Of a stretch of 64,000 nt of DNA, positions 33,246 to 43,700 are shown piece by piece. The translations under genes and the position numbers were made by a program. Position 1 is the stretch's first letter. Each line of letters begins with the position of its first letter. The notes below the pieces were generated by a model. That model had not been told where the DNA came from. It searched no databases and saw only the letters and a program-made list of their open reading frames with translations. This DNA is from Acidobacteria subdivision 2 bacterium RH1 MAG20 (GTDB lineage: Bacteria; Acidobacteriota; Terriglobia; Terriglobales; Acidobacteriaceae): the NCBI GenBank assembly GCA_002197545.1, contig NFUO01000098.1, forward strand, positions 32,473 to 96,472. The letters run 5' to 3'.

Positions 33246-33298
33246 AAGCAAAACAGAGTTTTTCCGCAGCTTGTAAAGCTACGCCCCTTCAAGATTCC

Positions 33299-33913
33299 TT
33301 AGAAGGGCAGGTGGAAGACGACGCCGGTGCTTACGGATTGCAGGGAATAATTATGGCTGTTGGCGCCGAAGGGATTGAGGCCGCCGACGCCGAGCTCGAC
33401 GAGGCGGAAGTCCATGATGGGCAGGAGAGGAATGTCCACGCCTGCGAAGCCCATGTATTCGAAGTTATTGCGGAGGCTGACGCCGGTGTTGCCATAGAGG
33501 AGGCCGTAGTTGGAGCTGCCGAGGCCGAAGGAGCCTTGTACGTAGGGCTTGAGCACGTGCTGGAGGACGGGGGCGTGGAAGACGGCGCGGACGCCGAAGA
33601 GCGCGGAGTTGATGCGGGCCCCGCCGCCGTTGGCGTTGGTGTATGCGCCGCGCTTGGTGGTGACGATGCTGCCGCGCAGGTCGGCCCCGAGCTTGACCGG
33701 GCCCAGCTTGAGGAAGTCGTAGTAGACGCCGCCGGTGCCGCCGAGGGGAGAGACGTCGTTGTTGACGGCGCTGGGGGTGGTGGCTTCAGGCGAGGACTTG
33801 ATGTTGCTTAGCTTGTTGGCGGTGAAGGTTCCATAGACGCCTAACTGGGCCTGTGCAGTGGCGGTAGCGAGGGTGGCGACGGCCAGAAGGAGAAGTGCTT
33901 TGCGGAGGTTCAT
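33299..33913 (-). CDS. predicted outer-membrane beta-barrel protein
   Basis: The 204-residue product has a signal peptide (MNLRKALLLLAVATLATATAQAQ) and a mature part of alternating strands, with ADLRGSIVTT, GVRAVFHAPVLQHVLKPYVQGSFGLGSSNYG and a C-terminal GVVFHLPF. The final phenylalanine and preceding alternation fit a small 8-stranded barrel of the OmpA/OmpX shape. No ligand motif is visible. It ends close to an R2 repeat and starts 146 bases from the divergent padR gene. Function unknown. Confidence 0.8.
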   Translation of the reverse strand: MNLRKALLLLAVATLATATAQAQLGVYGTFTANKLSNIKSSPEATTPSAVNNDVSPLGGTGGVYYDFLKLGPVKLGADLRGSIVTTKRGAYTNANGGGARINSALFGVRAVFHAPVLQHVLKPYVQGSFGLGSSNYGLLYGNTGVSLRNNFEYMGFAGVDIPLLPIMDFRLVELGVGGLNPFGANSHNYSLQSVSTGVVFHLPF

Positions 33914-34002
33914 GTAGGGTCTAGTTTACCTGTTGCGGTGTTTTGAGGGGATCTTTCGGGATGCATTTTTTTGCGGGTGAACGTTGGCCTGCGAGAGACC
34001 TA

Positions 34003-34031
34003 TTGACAATCTGTATGAAGCAGTTCATATT
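34003..34031 (+). promoter_or_regulatory. candidate promoter and PadR operator
   Basis: TTGACA at 34003-34008, 17 bases, then CATATT at 34026-34031, followed by the padR start at 34060. Within the spacer is the inverted repeat TATGAA (34014-34019), four bases, TTCATA (34024-34029), overlapping the -10. This placement suits autorepression by a PadR dimer. Confidence 0.5.
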
Positions 34032-34059
34032 CATATAGACATTCGATAGGACTGACCTC

Positions 34060-34392
34060 ATGGGTTCAAAGCACACAAATCTCCTGCAAGGCACGCTCGA
34101 TCTGCTCATTCTCAAGGCACTTGGCCCGGGAGAACTCCATGGGCTGGGCATTTCGCGGCGCATCGAGCAAGTGACGCAAGGGACATTTCTGGTCAAGCCC
34201 GGTTCATTGTTTCCCGCCCTTCATCGCATGGAGGAAGCGGGTTGGTTGAGCTCCTTCTGGGGCGAATCGGAAAATAATCGCCGCGCAAAGTTCTACCGGC
34301 TTACCAAGACGGGAAAAGGCCAGCTTGAAGCTGAAGCGAAGCAATGGGCGAAGGTGGCCCTCGCGATGACCAATGCTTTGAAGGCAACTTAG
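34060..34392 (+). CDS. PadR family transcriptional regulator
   Basis: The 110-residue protein is a compact PadR repressor with a winged helix: LLQGTLDLLILKALGPGELHGLGISRRIEQVTQGTFLVKPGSLFPALHRMEEAGWLSSFW, then RAKFYRLTKTGKGQLEAEAKQW. The family binds inverted repeats as a dimer and is released by small hydrophobic ligands. The first helix and wing match the form found next to acidobacterial permeases. Ten bases downstream begins a duplicated MacB-like permease gene with a strong AGGAGG, so both should be one operon. A TATGAA-N4-TTCATA dyad overlaps its promoter. Confidence 0.92.
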   Translation: MGSKHTNLLQGTLDLLILKALGPGELHGLGISRRIEQVTQGTFLVKPGSLFPALHRMEEAGWLSSFWGESENNRRAKFYRLTKTGKGQLEAEAKQWAKVALAMTNALKAT

Positions 34393-34402
34393 GAGGTGAA
34401 GG

Positions 34403-37057
34403 ATGAAACTCTGGTCGCGCATCAAGAGTCTCCGGCGAAACCTCTTCCGTAAGGAGCAGGTGGAGAGCCAGCTTGACGATGAGGTTCGCGCGTACGTGGA
34501 TATGATGGCGGACGAAAAAATCGCGATGGGCATCTCTGCGTCCGAGGCCCGCCGGGCCGCGCTGGCGGAGTTCGGCGGCATGGAACAGGTGAAGCAGGCA
34601 GTGCGTGAACACCGCACCGGCATCGGTTTTGAGCGTCTACGGCAGGATGCACGCTACGGCTGGCGCCAACTGCGGCGCAACCCCGGTTTCACCGTGACGG
34701 TCCTTCTTACGCTGGCGCTTTCCATCGGGGCGAACACGGCGATCTTTTCCATCGTGAACGCGCTCATGCTGAAGAGCCTGCCCTATTCGCATCCTGAACG
34801 AATGGGCACGATCTATACACGGATCACGGGCCCCATAGCCTCCGATGGACGGCACAAACTAAATGGAGAGCAGTGGGAACTTTTGCGGGACAACGTCCCT
34901 TCCCTGATCTCGGCCGTTTCAAGTCGAGGAACTTCGGGCGTCAATCTCCAGGCCGGGTCTCACGTGGAGTATCTTCAGGCGGGGCGCATCTCGGCGCACT
35001 ATCTGGACGTGCTGGCCATTCAACCTGCTATAGGTCGCAACTTCTCGGATGTAGAAGATTTTGCTCACGGTCCAAAGGCCGCCATTTTGAGTTACAACCT
35101 GTGGCGAAACACCTTCGGCTCTAATCCCAATATTCTTGGGCAGTCCATCTTGCTGAAGGGCGCACCCTATACGGTTATCGGCGTCCTGGCCCAAGACGCG
35201 ACTACCCCTTTGAATGCAGACCTATATACGGCGCTCCAGCTCAGTCGTGATGGCGAAGGAGCTGGAACGAACTCTGAATCCATCGTCCGGCTGCGCGATG
35301 GCTCGAACTGGCAGCAGGCGGATGCTGAGATTAACCGTGCCTGGTCTCACCGTGCCGATCCCTATGAGCTAAGCGACAACCCTGGCGCAAAAGTTGCCTA
35401 CTATTCCGTCCCGCTCCAGAAGGGTGAGACCGACATGCTGCGTCCGCAGGTTTTGACGCTGATGATGGCGGCGGGCTTCATCCTGCTGATCGCCTGCGCC
35501 AATCTTGCTGGTTTAACTCTGGTTCGCATGCTGCGGCGCACGCCTGAAGTTGCAACGCGAATGGCACTTGGAGCCTCGCGATGGCAGATTCAGAAACAAC
35601 TCTGGGTGGAAAATCTCCTGCTGGCATTCGTGGGAGGAACGGCAGGGGTTGCAGTGGGTTTCGTGGCTCTACGCGGGTTTCTCCTACTTCTGCCCGAACA
35701 CTTTCTGCCCGTAGCCAGCGTGTCCCTCGATAGCCGCGTACTGGCATTTACAGTTCTCATCTCCCTGCTGACCAGCGTGCTCTTCGGGATGCTCCCTGCT
35801 CTTGCAACGCGAAAGCTCGATCTGCGCTCCGCTATCGCCAGTCGTGCCGCAACCGGCGGCGATCGTTTACGGCTGCGACAGGCGTTGATTGTGAGCGAAG
35901 TTGCTCTGACTGTAGTCTTGCTGGCCGCTTCGGGCCTGCTCATTCGCACTCTCATCCACCTTCAAACGTTGCCGGCGGGATTCAACCCAACTGGAGTGAT
36001 GACCGCGAGAGCATCGCTGGACGATGAGCGATATCACGACCCAATAGCCTTCCGAAAGCTGCTCAATGAAAGCATCTCCGCCATGCGGCAGATTCCTGGC
36101 GTACAGCACGTTGCTGTCGGTCTGAGTCTGCCGTATGAACGTGCTGTGACGAACGAGTTGACTCTCACCGAGGGCAAAGGAGCTGGACAACACGTCATGA
36201 CGGAGCAGGTGTACGTCACCCCCGGTTATTTCGAGACATTGCAGATCCCGGTGCTGGCAGGGCGTTCCTTCACCGAAGAAGATGGCCCGGATACGCAGCA
36301 CGCGGTCATAGTCAACCAGACCTTCGCACGTAAATTCTTCCACGAGGTAAATCCAATCGGCCATTACGTGGAAAAGAACACCATGATCGTCGGAGTAGTC
36401 GAAGATGTGGCCATCGCTCCGGGGTTGGATGCGACAGCGCCTCTTACCGACGAAGAAACGATGTATATTCCTGCCGCGCAAGAGGATGCCCAGTTACTCG
36501 CGCTGGTTCACGTCTTCTTTCAGCCAAGCTGGATCGTCCGCACCGCCGGGCCGGTAGAAGGATTGACCGCGCAGATGCAACATGCGCTGGCGAGCGCCGA
36601 TCCCAACCTGCCCTTTTCGGGCTTCTACAGCATGGGCGATCTGCTGGCAAAGACCCTGGCGACCCAGCGTATCGAGGTGGCGCTGCTGAGCGTGATGGCG
36701 GCGCTGGCCCTGCTGCTGAGCGCTGTCGGAATCTTCGCGCTGGTCGCAAATATCGTGGCGCAGAAGACGCGGGAGATCGGCATTCGCATTGCGCTGGGCT
36801 CGACCATTCGTCAAGCCATGGTCCATATCGGGGTGCCCGGAGTACGGGCTTCCCTCCTCGGACTGGTCCTGGGTCTGATCTTAAGCGCAGGCGCATTGCG
36901 GGCGATGCATAGCGTACTTTACGGGGTAGACGTCTATGACGCGCCCACCATGCTGACCGTCGTCCTGATGCTCGTATTGATAACGCTCATTGCTGCCGCT
37001 GTGCCCACTCTGCGCATTGCAGGAATCGATCCTGCGAAGACGCTGCGAGAGGAATAG
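34403..37057 (+). CDS. ADOP-type duplicated MacB/FtsX permease
   Basis: The 884-residue inner-membrane protein has an N-terminal helical domain (residues about 1-75, with [20 protein letters not shown]), then a first MacB periplasmic core domain and FtsX permease half ([34 protein letters not shown], and [41 protein letters not shown]), and a second copy with [14 protein letters not shown] and a final FtsX half ending [14 protein letters not shown]. This is the acidobacterial duplicated orphan permease type that has no own ATPase and is thought to pair with a PadR regulator. The role is likely efflux or envelope stress; no ATPase gene is nearby. Confidence 0.93.
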   Translation: MKLWSRIKSLRRNLFRKEQVESQLDDEVRAYVDMMADEKIAMGISASEARRAALAEFGGMEQVKQAVREHRTGIGFERLRQDARYGWRQLRRNPGFTVTVLLTLALSIGANTAIFSIVNALMLKSLPYSHPERMGTIYTRITGPIASDGRHKLNGEQWELLRDNVPSLISAVSSRGTSGVNLQAGSHVEYLQAGRISAHYLDVLAIQPAIGRNFSDVEDFAHGPKAAILSYNLWRNTFGSNPNILGQSILLKGAPYTVIGVLAQDATTPLNADLYTALQLSRDGEGAGTNSESIVRLRDGSNWQQADAEINRAWSHRADPYELSDNPGAKVAYYSVPLQKGETDMLRPQVLTLMMAAGFILLIACANLAGLTLVRMLRRTPEVATRMALGASRWQIQKQLWVENLLLAFVGGTAGVAVGFVALRGFLLLLPEHFLPVASVSLDSRVLAFTVLISLLTSVLFGMLPALATRKLDLRSAIASRAATGGDRLRLRQALIVSEVALTVVLLAASGLLIRTLIHLQTLPAGFNPTGVMTARASLDDERYHDPIAFRKLLNESISAMRQIPGVQHVAVGLSLPYERAVTNELTLTEGKGAGQHVMTEQVYVTPGYFETLQIPVLAGRSFTEEDGPDTQHAVIVNQTFARKFFHEVNPIGHYVEKNTMIVGVVEDVAIAPGLDATAPLTDEETMYIPAAQEDAQLLALVHVFFQPSWIVRTAGPVEGLTAQMQHALASADPNLPFSGFYSMGDLLAKTLATQRIEVALLSVMAALALLLSAVGIFALVANIVAQKTREIGIRIALGSTIRQAMVHIGVPGVRASLLGLVLGLILSAGALRAMHSVLYGVDVYDAPTMLTVVLMLVLITLIAAAVPTLRIAGIDPAKTLREE

Positions 37058-37096
37058 AACACCGAGGTCAGCGCAGCGAAGGGGAGTGCGGGTTGG

Positions 37097-38209
37097 TTAG
37101 GTGCGGCCTCGGGCGGAGCTGGGGGGTGGAGGGTAGTTGGGTTTGCGTTTGGCGGGTGCGGGGGCTTCGGTTTCGATGCGGGCCGGGCGGTGGGCTGCGA
37201 CCGCTTCGGCGATGGCGTATTTCAGGGCTTCGACGCCTTCTCCGGTGACGGCGGAGATGGCGAAGAAGGGCAGCTTGCGGCGCTTGGCCATGGCGGTGAG
37301 CTTCTTCAGCTTGTCGGGGTTGGCTACGTCGCACTTCGCGGCGACGAGGATGGTGGGACGGGTGACGAGGGAGGGGTCGAAGCTGCGCAGCTCCTCGGTG
37401 ATGACCTTGTAGTCGGCGACGGGATCGGGGCGGGCGGTGCCTTCAGCCGCGCCGGAGTCGGAGACATCGACGAGGTGGACGATGACGCTGGTGCGCTCGA
37501 TGTGTTTGAGGAACTGGATGCCGAGACCCGCGCCCAGGTGCGCGCCTTCGATGAGGCCGGGAAGGTCGGCCACAGTGAAGGATTCAGTGTGAGGAAACTC
37601 GCCTACCTGAACGACGCCGAGGTTGGGTTCGAGGGTGGTGAAGGCGTAGTTGGCGATCTTGGGTTTGGCGGCGGAGAGGCGCGAGATCAGCGTGGATTTG
37701 CCTACGTTGGGGTAACCAACCAAGCCCGCGTCGGCGAGCAGGCGTAGCTCGAGGCGGTAGTTGCGCGCCTCGCCGGGGCGGCCGAGCTCGTGCTCGCGCG
37801 GGGCCTGGTGGGTGCTGGTGGCGAAGTGCTGGTTGCCGCGACCGCCGCGACCGCCCTTGGCGATGACGATGGTGTCGTCGGGGCGGGTGAAGTCGTGGAC
37901 GAGTTCGCCGGTGTCGTCGTCGTAGAGGAGCGTGCCTACGGGAACCTTGAGGACAAGGTGCTCGGCGGACTCGCCAGAGCAGTTGGAGCCCATGCCGTGC
38001 TCGCCGCGTTTGGACTTGTGCTCAGGGTTGAAGCGGAAGTGGACGAGGGTGTTGTGGCTGAGGGACGAGGACATGAGGATGTCGCCGCCATGGCCGCCGT
38101 CGCCGCCGGAGGGGCCTCCGCGGGGAACGAATTTCTCGCGGCGGAAGGCCATACAGCCGTTGCCACCGTCGCCGGCCTTGATTCGGATTCGTGCTTCATC
38201 AATAAACAT
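37097..38209 (-). CDS. obgE: Obg family GTPase
   Basis: The 370-residue product has the glycine-rich Obg fold at its N-terminus ([27 protein letters not shown] with repeated GGxGGxGG loops) and a GTPase domain with G1 [10 protein letters not shown], switch and [16 protein letters not shown], and an NKxD-like AAKCD variant. Obg binds the 50S subunit and is needed for its assembly and for growth control by guanine nucleotides. The C-terminus has a short basic low-complexity tail in place of a full OCT domain. The NKxD motif reads AAKCDVAN, still compatible with guanine specificity. Upstream is the strong hairpin at 38314-38358. Confidence 0.94.
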   Translation of the reverse strand: MFIDEARIRIKAGDGGNGCMAFRREKFVPRGGPSGGDGGHGGDILMSSSLSHNTLVHFRFNPEHKSKRGEHGMGSNCSGESAEHLVLKVPVGTLLYDDDTGELVHDFTRPDDTIVIAKGGRGGRGNQHFATSTHQAPREHELGRPGEARNYRLELRLLADAGLVGYPNVGKSTLISRLSAAKPKIANYAFTTLEPNLGVVQVGEFPHTESFTVADLPGLIEGAHLGAGLGIQFLKHIERTSVIVHLVDVSDSGAAEGTARPDPVADYKVITEELRSFDPSLVTRPTILVAAKCDVANPDKLKKLTAMAKRRKLPFFAISAVTGEGVEALKYAIAEAVAAHRPARIETEAPAPAKRKPNYPPPPSSARGRT

Positions 38210-38313
38210 TGGTCAATCTTCAGTGTACTAGGGCGCGCGGCAGGACTCGGCGCAACGGTGCGGTGGACGTGGGCCAGGTTGACGGCAATGCCGGCGGAGA
38301 TAGAGATTTGGAC

Positions 38314-38358
38314 AAAGCGAAACGGCGCGGCCCATATTGAGCCGCGCCGTTTCGCTTT
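38314..38358. terminator. strong 18-base-pair hairpin between GH20 and obgE
   Basis: AAAGCGAAACGGCGCGGC at 38314-38331, nine bases of loop, and its exact reverse complement at 38341-38358. It ends in TTT on both strands and the plus strand continues T-rich. It should stop transcription coming from GH20, on the minus strand, before obgE. Confidence 0.8.
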
Positions 38359-38399
38359 CTTCTTCTTTGCCTTAACCTTCGACTTCCTGCCGCGTTTTA

Positions 38400-40559
38400 C
38401 TAGCGGGCGGGAGGTGGGGTCAGGGGTTGGGGTGGGGCTGGAGGATTGGCGAAGCTGGCAGGGAAGCCGAGTTGCTCCGGAGTGGGCAGCGGGTCACCGG
38501 GCTTGTAATCGTACGAGAGGGCGCGGAGGTGGTCCGCGCGGTCCATCCACATCTGGATGGTGTGGTCGTAGCGCTGCTGGATGTTGTTGAGGTAGACGGG
38601 CACGTTGGAGGTCATCCAGACGGCGCTATACTCGTCGCGAATGGCGGAGTAGGCGTTCATGAGGTTGGTGATGCGGTTGCCGCTGGCGGTGATGACGCGG
38701 GCCCCCGGGCTGCCGCCGCGTCGGCCACGGGTGGGCGGAGCGAGCTCAGGATGCTGGAAGGCGTTGAGGGCGTCGCGGTAGTTCTGCGCCATCTCGTCGG
38801 CCATCTCGATCTTGTAGCCAATGAGATCGGCGCGGCGTGCGCCGAGGTCCATGGCGTCGAGGGCGTCCTGCTCCCGCAGAGGCGTACCGGCGTCGATGGC
38901 TTCCTGGCGGGCTTCGGCGACGAGCGTGACGATGTGCTCGGCGTGGTTGCGAAGCTCGGGCACGAAGGGACGCAGGCGGTCGATGTTGGTCTGCGAGGCG
39001 GGGTCCCAGGGGTCGGCCCAGAAGTTGGCGTCGTTCGCGTCGCCGGCGTGGGCCTGATCGCGGATGATGGAGTGGATGGTCATGAACTCCTTGTGGGCCT
39101 CGTCGATCTTGCCGGAGAGGTCGCCGTGGAAGACCTGGCCGAAGGCGTCCTGGAACTGCGGGATGCTGCTCTCACCGGGCTGCCATGCGGCGGCTGCGCC
39201 GAAGAGGATGCCGTACCAGTCCATGTTGGCGAGGCCCTCGCCGTCGTCGTTCCAGATGGTGTTGAGCTGGCCGTCGCAGCCGAGGCGTTGGCCGTCGCGG
39301 GTGAACTGCTGAATGTTGTAGAGACCGAGGTTGCCGTTGGGATAGACGCGGGACCAGTTGTTGATGCCGGGGGCGACCCAGGTCTCAAAGCCGGCGTCGG
39401 TGAAGGGCTTGATATAGCGGTCGAAGCCGTTGGGCTCCGGGTTGTAGGTCCAGGGGACGGCGATGGTGGCGTCCTTGAAGGACTGCGGCATGGCCTTGAC
39501 GAGGTCGGGGGAGTGGTAGGCGATGTCGCCCCAGAAGAGGAGTTTGCGGTTGAGGGGCTTAAGCGAATCGACGATGCGATTCATGAATTTGAGATAGGCG
39601 GCGTTGAGGCTGGTGGCCTGGACCTCGGCCTTGGTCTGGCCTGCGCCGAGGTCGCCGGTCTCATCGGCGCCGAGGTGAAGGAAGGGGCCGGGGTACTCGG
39701 CGGCGAGCTGCTTGAACATGTCGTCGATCAGCGGGATGGAACCGGGCTGGCCGGGAGCGAGGACGGCGCCGTGCGGAGTTTCGGCGAGGACGGAGTACTG
39801 CTCATACTGCAGCATCTTGTCGAGGTGGCCGAAGGCTTCCTGCTCCGGAATGATAGTGATGTGGTAGGGCTTGGCGTAAGCGACGAGCTCTTTAGCGTCT
39901 GCCGGGGAGATGTGGCGGCCCCAGGGCGCGGCGATGGCGTTGTCCGGGTACTCCTGCGTGTTCTCCATGTAGGGGGAGTAGATGTTGACCTTCATGGAGG
40001 CGAGGATGCGGATCTGCTTCTTGATGAAGTCCATGGTGGGGAAGGGGCCGCGAGAGAGGTCGTCGGAGAGGCCACGGTACTTCATGGCGGGCCAGTCGCG
40101 GATGTTGGCGATGTGGAGGACGGCGTGGGACCCGTCGCCAGCGATGAGCTGTTTGACGGTCTGCACCCCGTAGAAGACGCCCTCGGCGGTGGCTCCGATG
40201 ACGGTGAGCGAATTATTGGACGCGGAGATGATGTAGCCCTCGGGCTTCATCGCGTCATCGAAGGTGACCCTGGCAGGTAGCTTTTGGGGCATACGGGCGA
40301 TCTCTACGCGGAAGCCGGAGCCAGAGACGGGGATGTGGCGGTCCTTGAGGGTGGCGGCGAGGTCGGCGGCGGCGAACTGGTCGTCGGTGCTGCACTTTTT
40401 GCAGATAATGTGGATGCCCTTGCCGGCGAGTTGGACTTCAGAGGTGGGGTGGACCTCGCGGGGCATTGGGATGAGCTTGAGTGCGGGAGTCTGGGCGTGG
40501 GCAAAAGATGCAGCCACCACAAAGGTGGCGAGAGCTGAAAGAAGTTGGTTAAGGCGCAT
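38400..40559 (-). CDS. GH20 beta-N-acetylhexosaminidase, secreted
   Basis: The 719-residue product has a signal peptide (MRLNQLLSALATFVVAASFAHA), an N-terminal GH20b domain (LKLIPMPREVHPTSEVQL to VTFDDAMKPEGYIISASNNSLTVIGATAEGVFYGVQTVKQL), and a GH20 barrel with the catalytic Asp299-Glu300 pair in HLGADETG. The barrel continues with NRKLLFWGDIAYHSPDL and TIWNDDGEG. The enzyme cleaves terminal N-acetylglucosamine or N-acetylgalactosamine using substrate assistance by the acetamido group. A C-terminal helical domain of about 200 residues ends in a proline-rich tail. It may serve chitin or peptidoglycan turnover outside the cytoplasm. The ATG at 40559 fits the signal peptide better than a longer frame from 40628. 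Confidence 0.92.
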   Translation of the reverse strand: MRLNQLLSALATFVVAASFAHAQTPALKLIPMPREVHPTSEVQLAGKGIHIICKKCSTDDQFAAADLAATLKDRHIPVSGSGFRVEIARMPQKLPARVTFDDAMKPEGYIISASNNSLTVIGATAEGVFYGVQTVKQLIAGDGSHAVLHIANIRDWPAMKYRGLSDDLSRGPFPTMDFIKKQIRILASMKVNIYSPYMENTQEYPDNAIAAPWGRHISPADAKELVAYAKPYHITIIPEQEAFGHLDKMLQYEQYSVLAETPHGAVLAPGQPGSIPLIDDMFKQLAAEYPGPFLHLGADETGDLGAGQTKAEVQATSLNAAYLKFMNRIVDSLKPLNRKLLFWGDIAYHSPDLVKAMPQSFKDATIAVPWTYNPEPNGFDRYIKPFTDAGFETWVAPGINNWSRVYPNGNLGLYNIQQFTRDGQRLGCDGQLNTIWNDDGEGLANMDWYGILFGAAAAWQPGESSIPQFQDAFGQVFHGDLSGKIDEAHKEFMTIHSIIRDQAHAGDANDANFWADPWDPASQTNIDRLRPFVPELRNHAEHIVTLVAEARQEAIDAGTPLREQDALDAMDLGARRADLIGYKIEMADEMAQNYRDALNAFQHPELAPPTRGRRGGSPGARVITASGNRITNLMNAYSAIRDEYSAVWMTSNVPVYLNNIQQRYDHTIQMWMDRADHLRALSYDYKPGDPLPTPEQLGFPASFANPPAPPQPLTPPPAR

Positions 40560-40777
40560 GGGAACCAAGGTAAACGAAAATGCGTCCGCAGGGGAGAATT
40601 TTTGCCGGAAGACGGGCGGCGGGCGCAAAGGCGAAATGCGGCGTCTTCCCTCTTTTGGGGATTTCTATTTTATGGAAGTTTATTTAGTCTGCGGTTGATC
40701 CCTTTATTGAGTTGCGGACGAATGTTGCCGTCCCGCTGTCTGGATGTTGAGCGGTTTTCCAATTTGCGGGAGAGAGC

Positions 40778-43700
40778 ATGTCGCTTTGGCGTGATCGTGT
40801 TGGGTTGTGCGCGATCGTTCTGTGTTTTTTGATATGCAGTGGCATGACGCCTGCGTGCGGGCAGACGGCTGTAGATGGCGCTGTTCATGGAGTTGTCGTG
40901 GATGCGGGTGGGGCCGCGGTGGCGGGCGCTTCGGTGCAGGTAGAGGATGCGGCGGCGGGTTTTGCGGCGCGGGTGGCGACGGACCGCAGTGGGGAGTTTC
41001 TGGTGGCGCGGGTTCCGGTGGGGACGTATCGGGTGGTGGTGGAAGCGGCGGGGTTTGAGCGGCTGGTTTTGGCAGGGGTGGTGGTCGAGGTTGGCGCGGT
41101 GACGAGTGTGGATGCGAAGCTGCGGGTTGCTGGGGTGGCAACCGCAGTGACGGTTACGGCGGAGAGTGAGATTTCGGAGGCAGCTGCGGTTGGAAGCACT
41201 GTCACGGCGGGGGAGATCCAGCGACTGCCGGTGAAGGGGCGGCGATGGCAGACGTTTGCGTTGCTGACTCCGGCGGCGAATGCGGATGCGGCGGGGTTGC
41301 TGAGCTTTCGCGGGCTGGCGGTGACGCAGAACAGCACGGTGGTGGATGGAGTGAGTGACGATCAGAGCTTTGGCGCGGTTCCTCGGGGGACGGGCGGTGA
41401 GGGTAATCGCGGATTTGGGCGGCGCGGGGGAGCGGCTTATACGTTTTCGCAGGAGGCGGTGCGGGAGTTTCGCGTGAGTGGGCAGAACTACTCTGCGGTG
41501 TATGGCCATGCGGCGGGAGGCGTGGTGACGACGGTGTCGAAGAGCGGCACGAATGCGATGCATGGGACTGGGTTCTATCTGGCGCGGGACAGTGCGTGGG
41601 GGGCGACGAATCCTTTTTCGATTGCGACGCACTATGCCGATGGCGTAGTGACGAGCGCGGCGGTGAAGCCGCATGATCTGCGGCAGCAGTTTGGCGGGAG
41701 CGTCGGCGGCGCGGCGGTGCGGGACAGGCTGTTTTATTTTTATGCGTTCGATCAGCAGCGGCGAGGGTTTCCGGCGGCGTCTTCGCCTCAGAATGCGGAG
41801 TTTTATTTGTTGACGCCGGGGCAGATGGTGTTGCTGGGGACTCGGGGGGTGATGCCTTCCAAGGTGAATGCCGCGCTGGATTATCTGGATAGTTTGACGG
41901 GACTGGTGGCGCGGCGGCAGGACCAGACGGTGAACTTTGGCAAGGTGGACTGGCAGGCCTCGGCGAAGAACCGATTGAGTTTGCAGTATGACCGAGCGCG
42001 GTCTAGCGCTCCGGGTGGGGTGAGATCGGCTGCGGTGGTGGACCGTGGGAGGGCGAGTCTGGGGAGCAGCTATACGAAGGTGGACTCGTTGCTGGGGCGG
42101 TGGCTGTGGTCGGGGAGCGCGAGGTTCAGCAATGAGCTGCGGGTGGCGATGGGGAGGGACTTTCAGTATGAGGAGGCCTCGGCTTCGCTGCCGCAGGAGC
42201 CCGCAGTGGGGCCGGGCGGCTATGCTCCCGAGGTGGCGATCGGGCCGAACGGGCTGACGTTTGGGACGCCTTCTTCGCTGGGGCGGAAGGCGTATCCCGA
42301 TGAGCGGAAGGTGCAGTTCGCGGACATGGTGACCTGGGCGCGTGGGCGACATCAGGTGCAGATCGGCGGGGATTTGAGCCTGGTGCATGACGATATTGAT
42401 TCGCTGAGCAATCAGGAGGGGGCGTTTCACTATGACAGCGGCGTGACCGGAGGACATGCCGGTGGGCTGGTGGATTGGATCACCGACTACACCTTCAATG
42501 TGAATGCGTATCCCAATGGCGGGTGCCCGACCATCCATTCGACGGTGCATGACTTTTGCTTTACCTCGTTTACGCAGAGCTTTGGGCAGGCGGCAGTGAC
42601 GTTCGATACGCAGGAGTGGGCTGGCTATGTGCAGGACCACTGGCAGGCGCGGCGCGGGCTTACTTTGGATGCGGGAGTGCGCTACGAGTATGAGTTGCTG
42701 CCCTTTCCGCAGACGCCGAATGGCGCGTTGGATGCGGTGTTTGGGCAGCGAGGAGCGACCAGTGTCTTTCCTGAGGACAGGAACAATTTTGGGCCTCGGG
42801 TGGGGGTGGCGTGGGAGCCGTTCGGCATGGGGCGCGGCGTGGTTCGTGTGGGGTATGGGTTGTTCTATGGAAGGTTGCCGGGGGCGACGGTGCGGAGTGC
42901 GCTGGTGAATACGGCGCTGGCGAGTTCGGCGACGCATGTGAGGATTACTCCTACTACAGTTACATATTGCCCGCAGGTGGCGAACCAGGGCTTTGGATAT
43001 GCCTGCGCTTACCTGACGACTCCCCCGGCGGCGGTAGGGACGACGACCTCGGCGACGGTGTTCGACCGCAGATTCCGGCTGCCCGCGGTGCAGCAGGGCA
43101 GCGTGGCGCTGGAGAGGAATGTCGGCGCGGGCGTGGTGGGGAGCGCGACGTATCTGATGAATCTTGACAGGCAGTTGCCGGACTCGGTCGACATGAATAT
43201 TGTGCCGGCTTCGGCGACGGAGACGTTTCAGCTTCAAGGCGGAACGGGCGCGCCGGGTGTTCGCGATGGCGAGACGTTCACGCTGCCGGTTTATACGCAG
43301 CGTATCGATACCAGCTATGGGCCGGTGACGGACATCGTCTCGAATGCGAATGCAAGCTACAACGCGCTGGTGATTGAGGCGCGGCGACGCAGTGTTGCGG
43401 GGCTGGAGTTCAGAGCGAGCTGGACATGGTCGAAGGCCATTGATTTTGGGCAGAACGCTGGTGCGACGCCGCGGACGAATGGGCAGTTCGATCCGTTTAC
43501 CTTGCAGTATGACAAAGGGCTGTCGGCGTTGAACTATCCGCATAAGCTGGTGGCGAGCGCGGTGTGGGAGCCGAGGCTTTCGACCGGGCGGCGGTGGCTG
43601 CGCGGGGCGGCGAATGGCTGGCTGGTCGCTCCGCTGTTTACGGAGAGAAGCGGGAGGCCGTACAGCTTTAATATCTACGGCGGCAGGCGGCTCACAGGTG

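Noticed and set aside
38427..40280. A 617-codon plus-strand frame opposite the GH20 gene.
   Set aside because: It is a Val, Gly, Asp and Glu-rich shadow of the hexosaminidase, without motifs.
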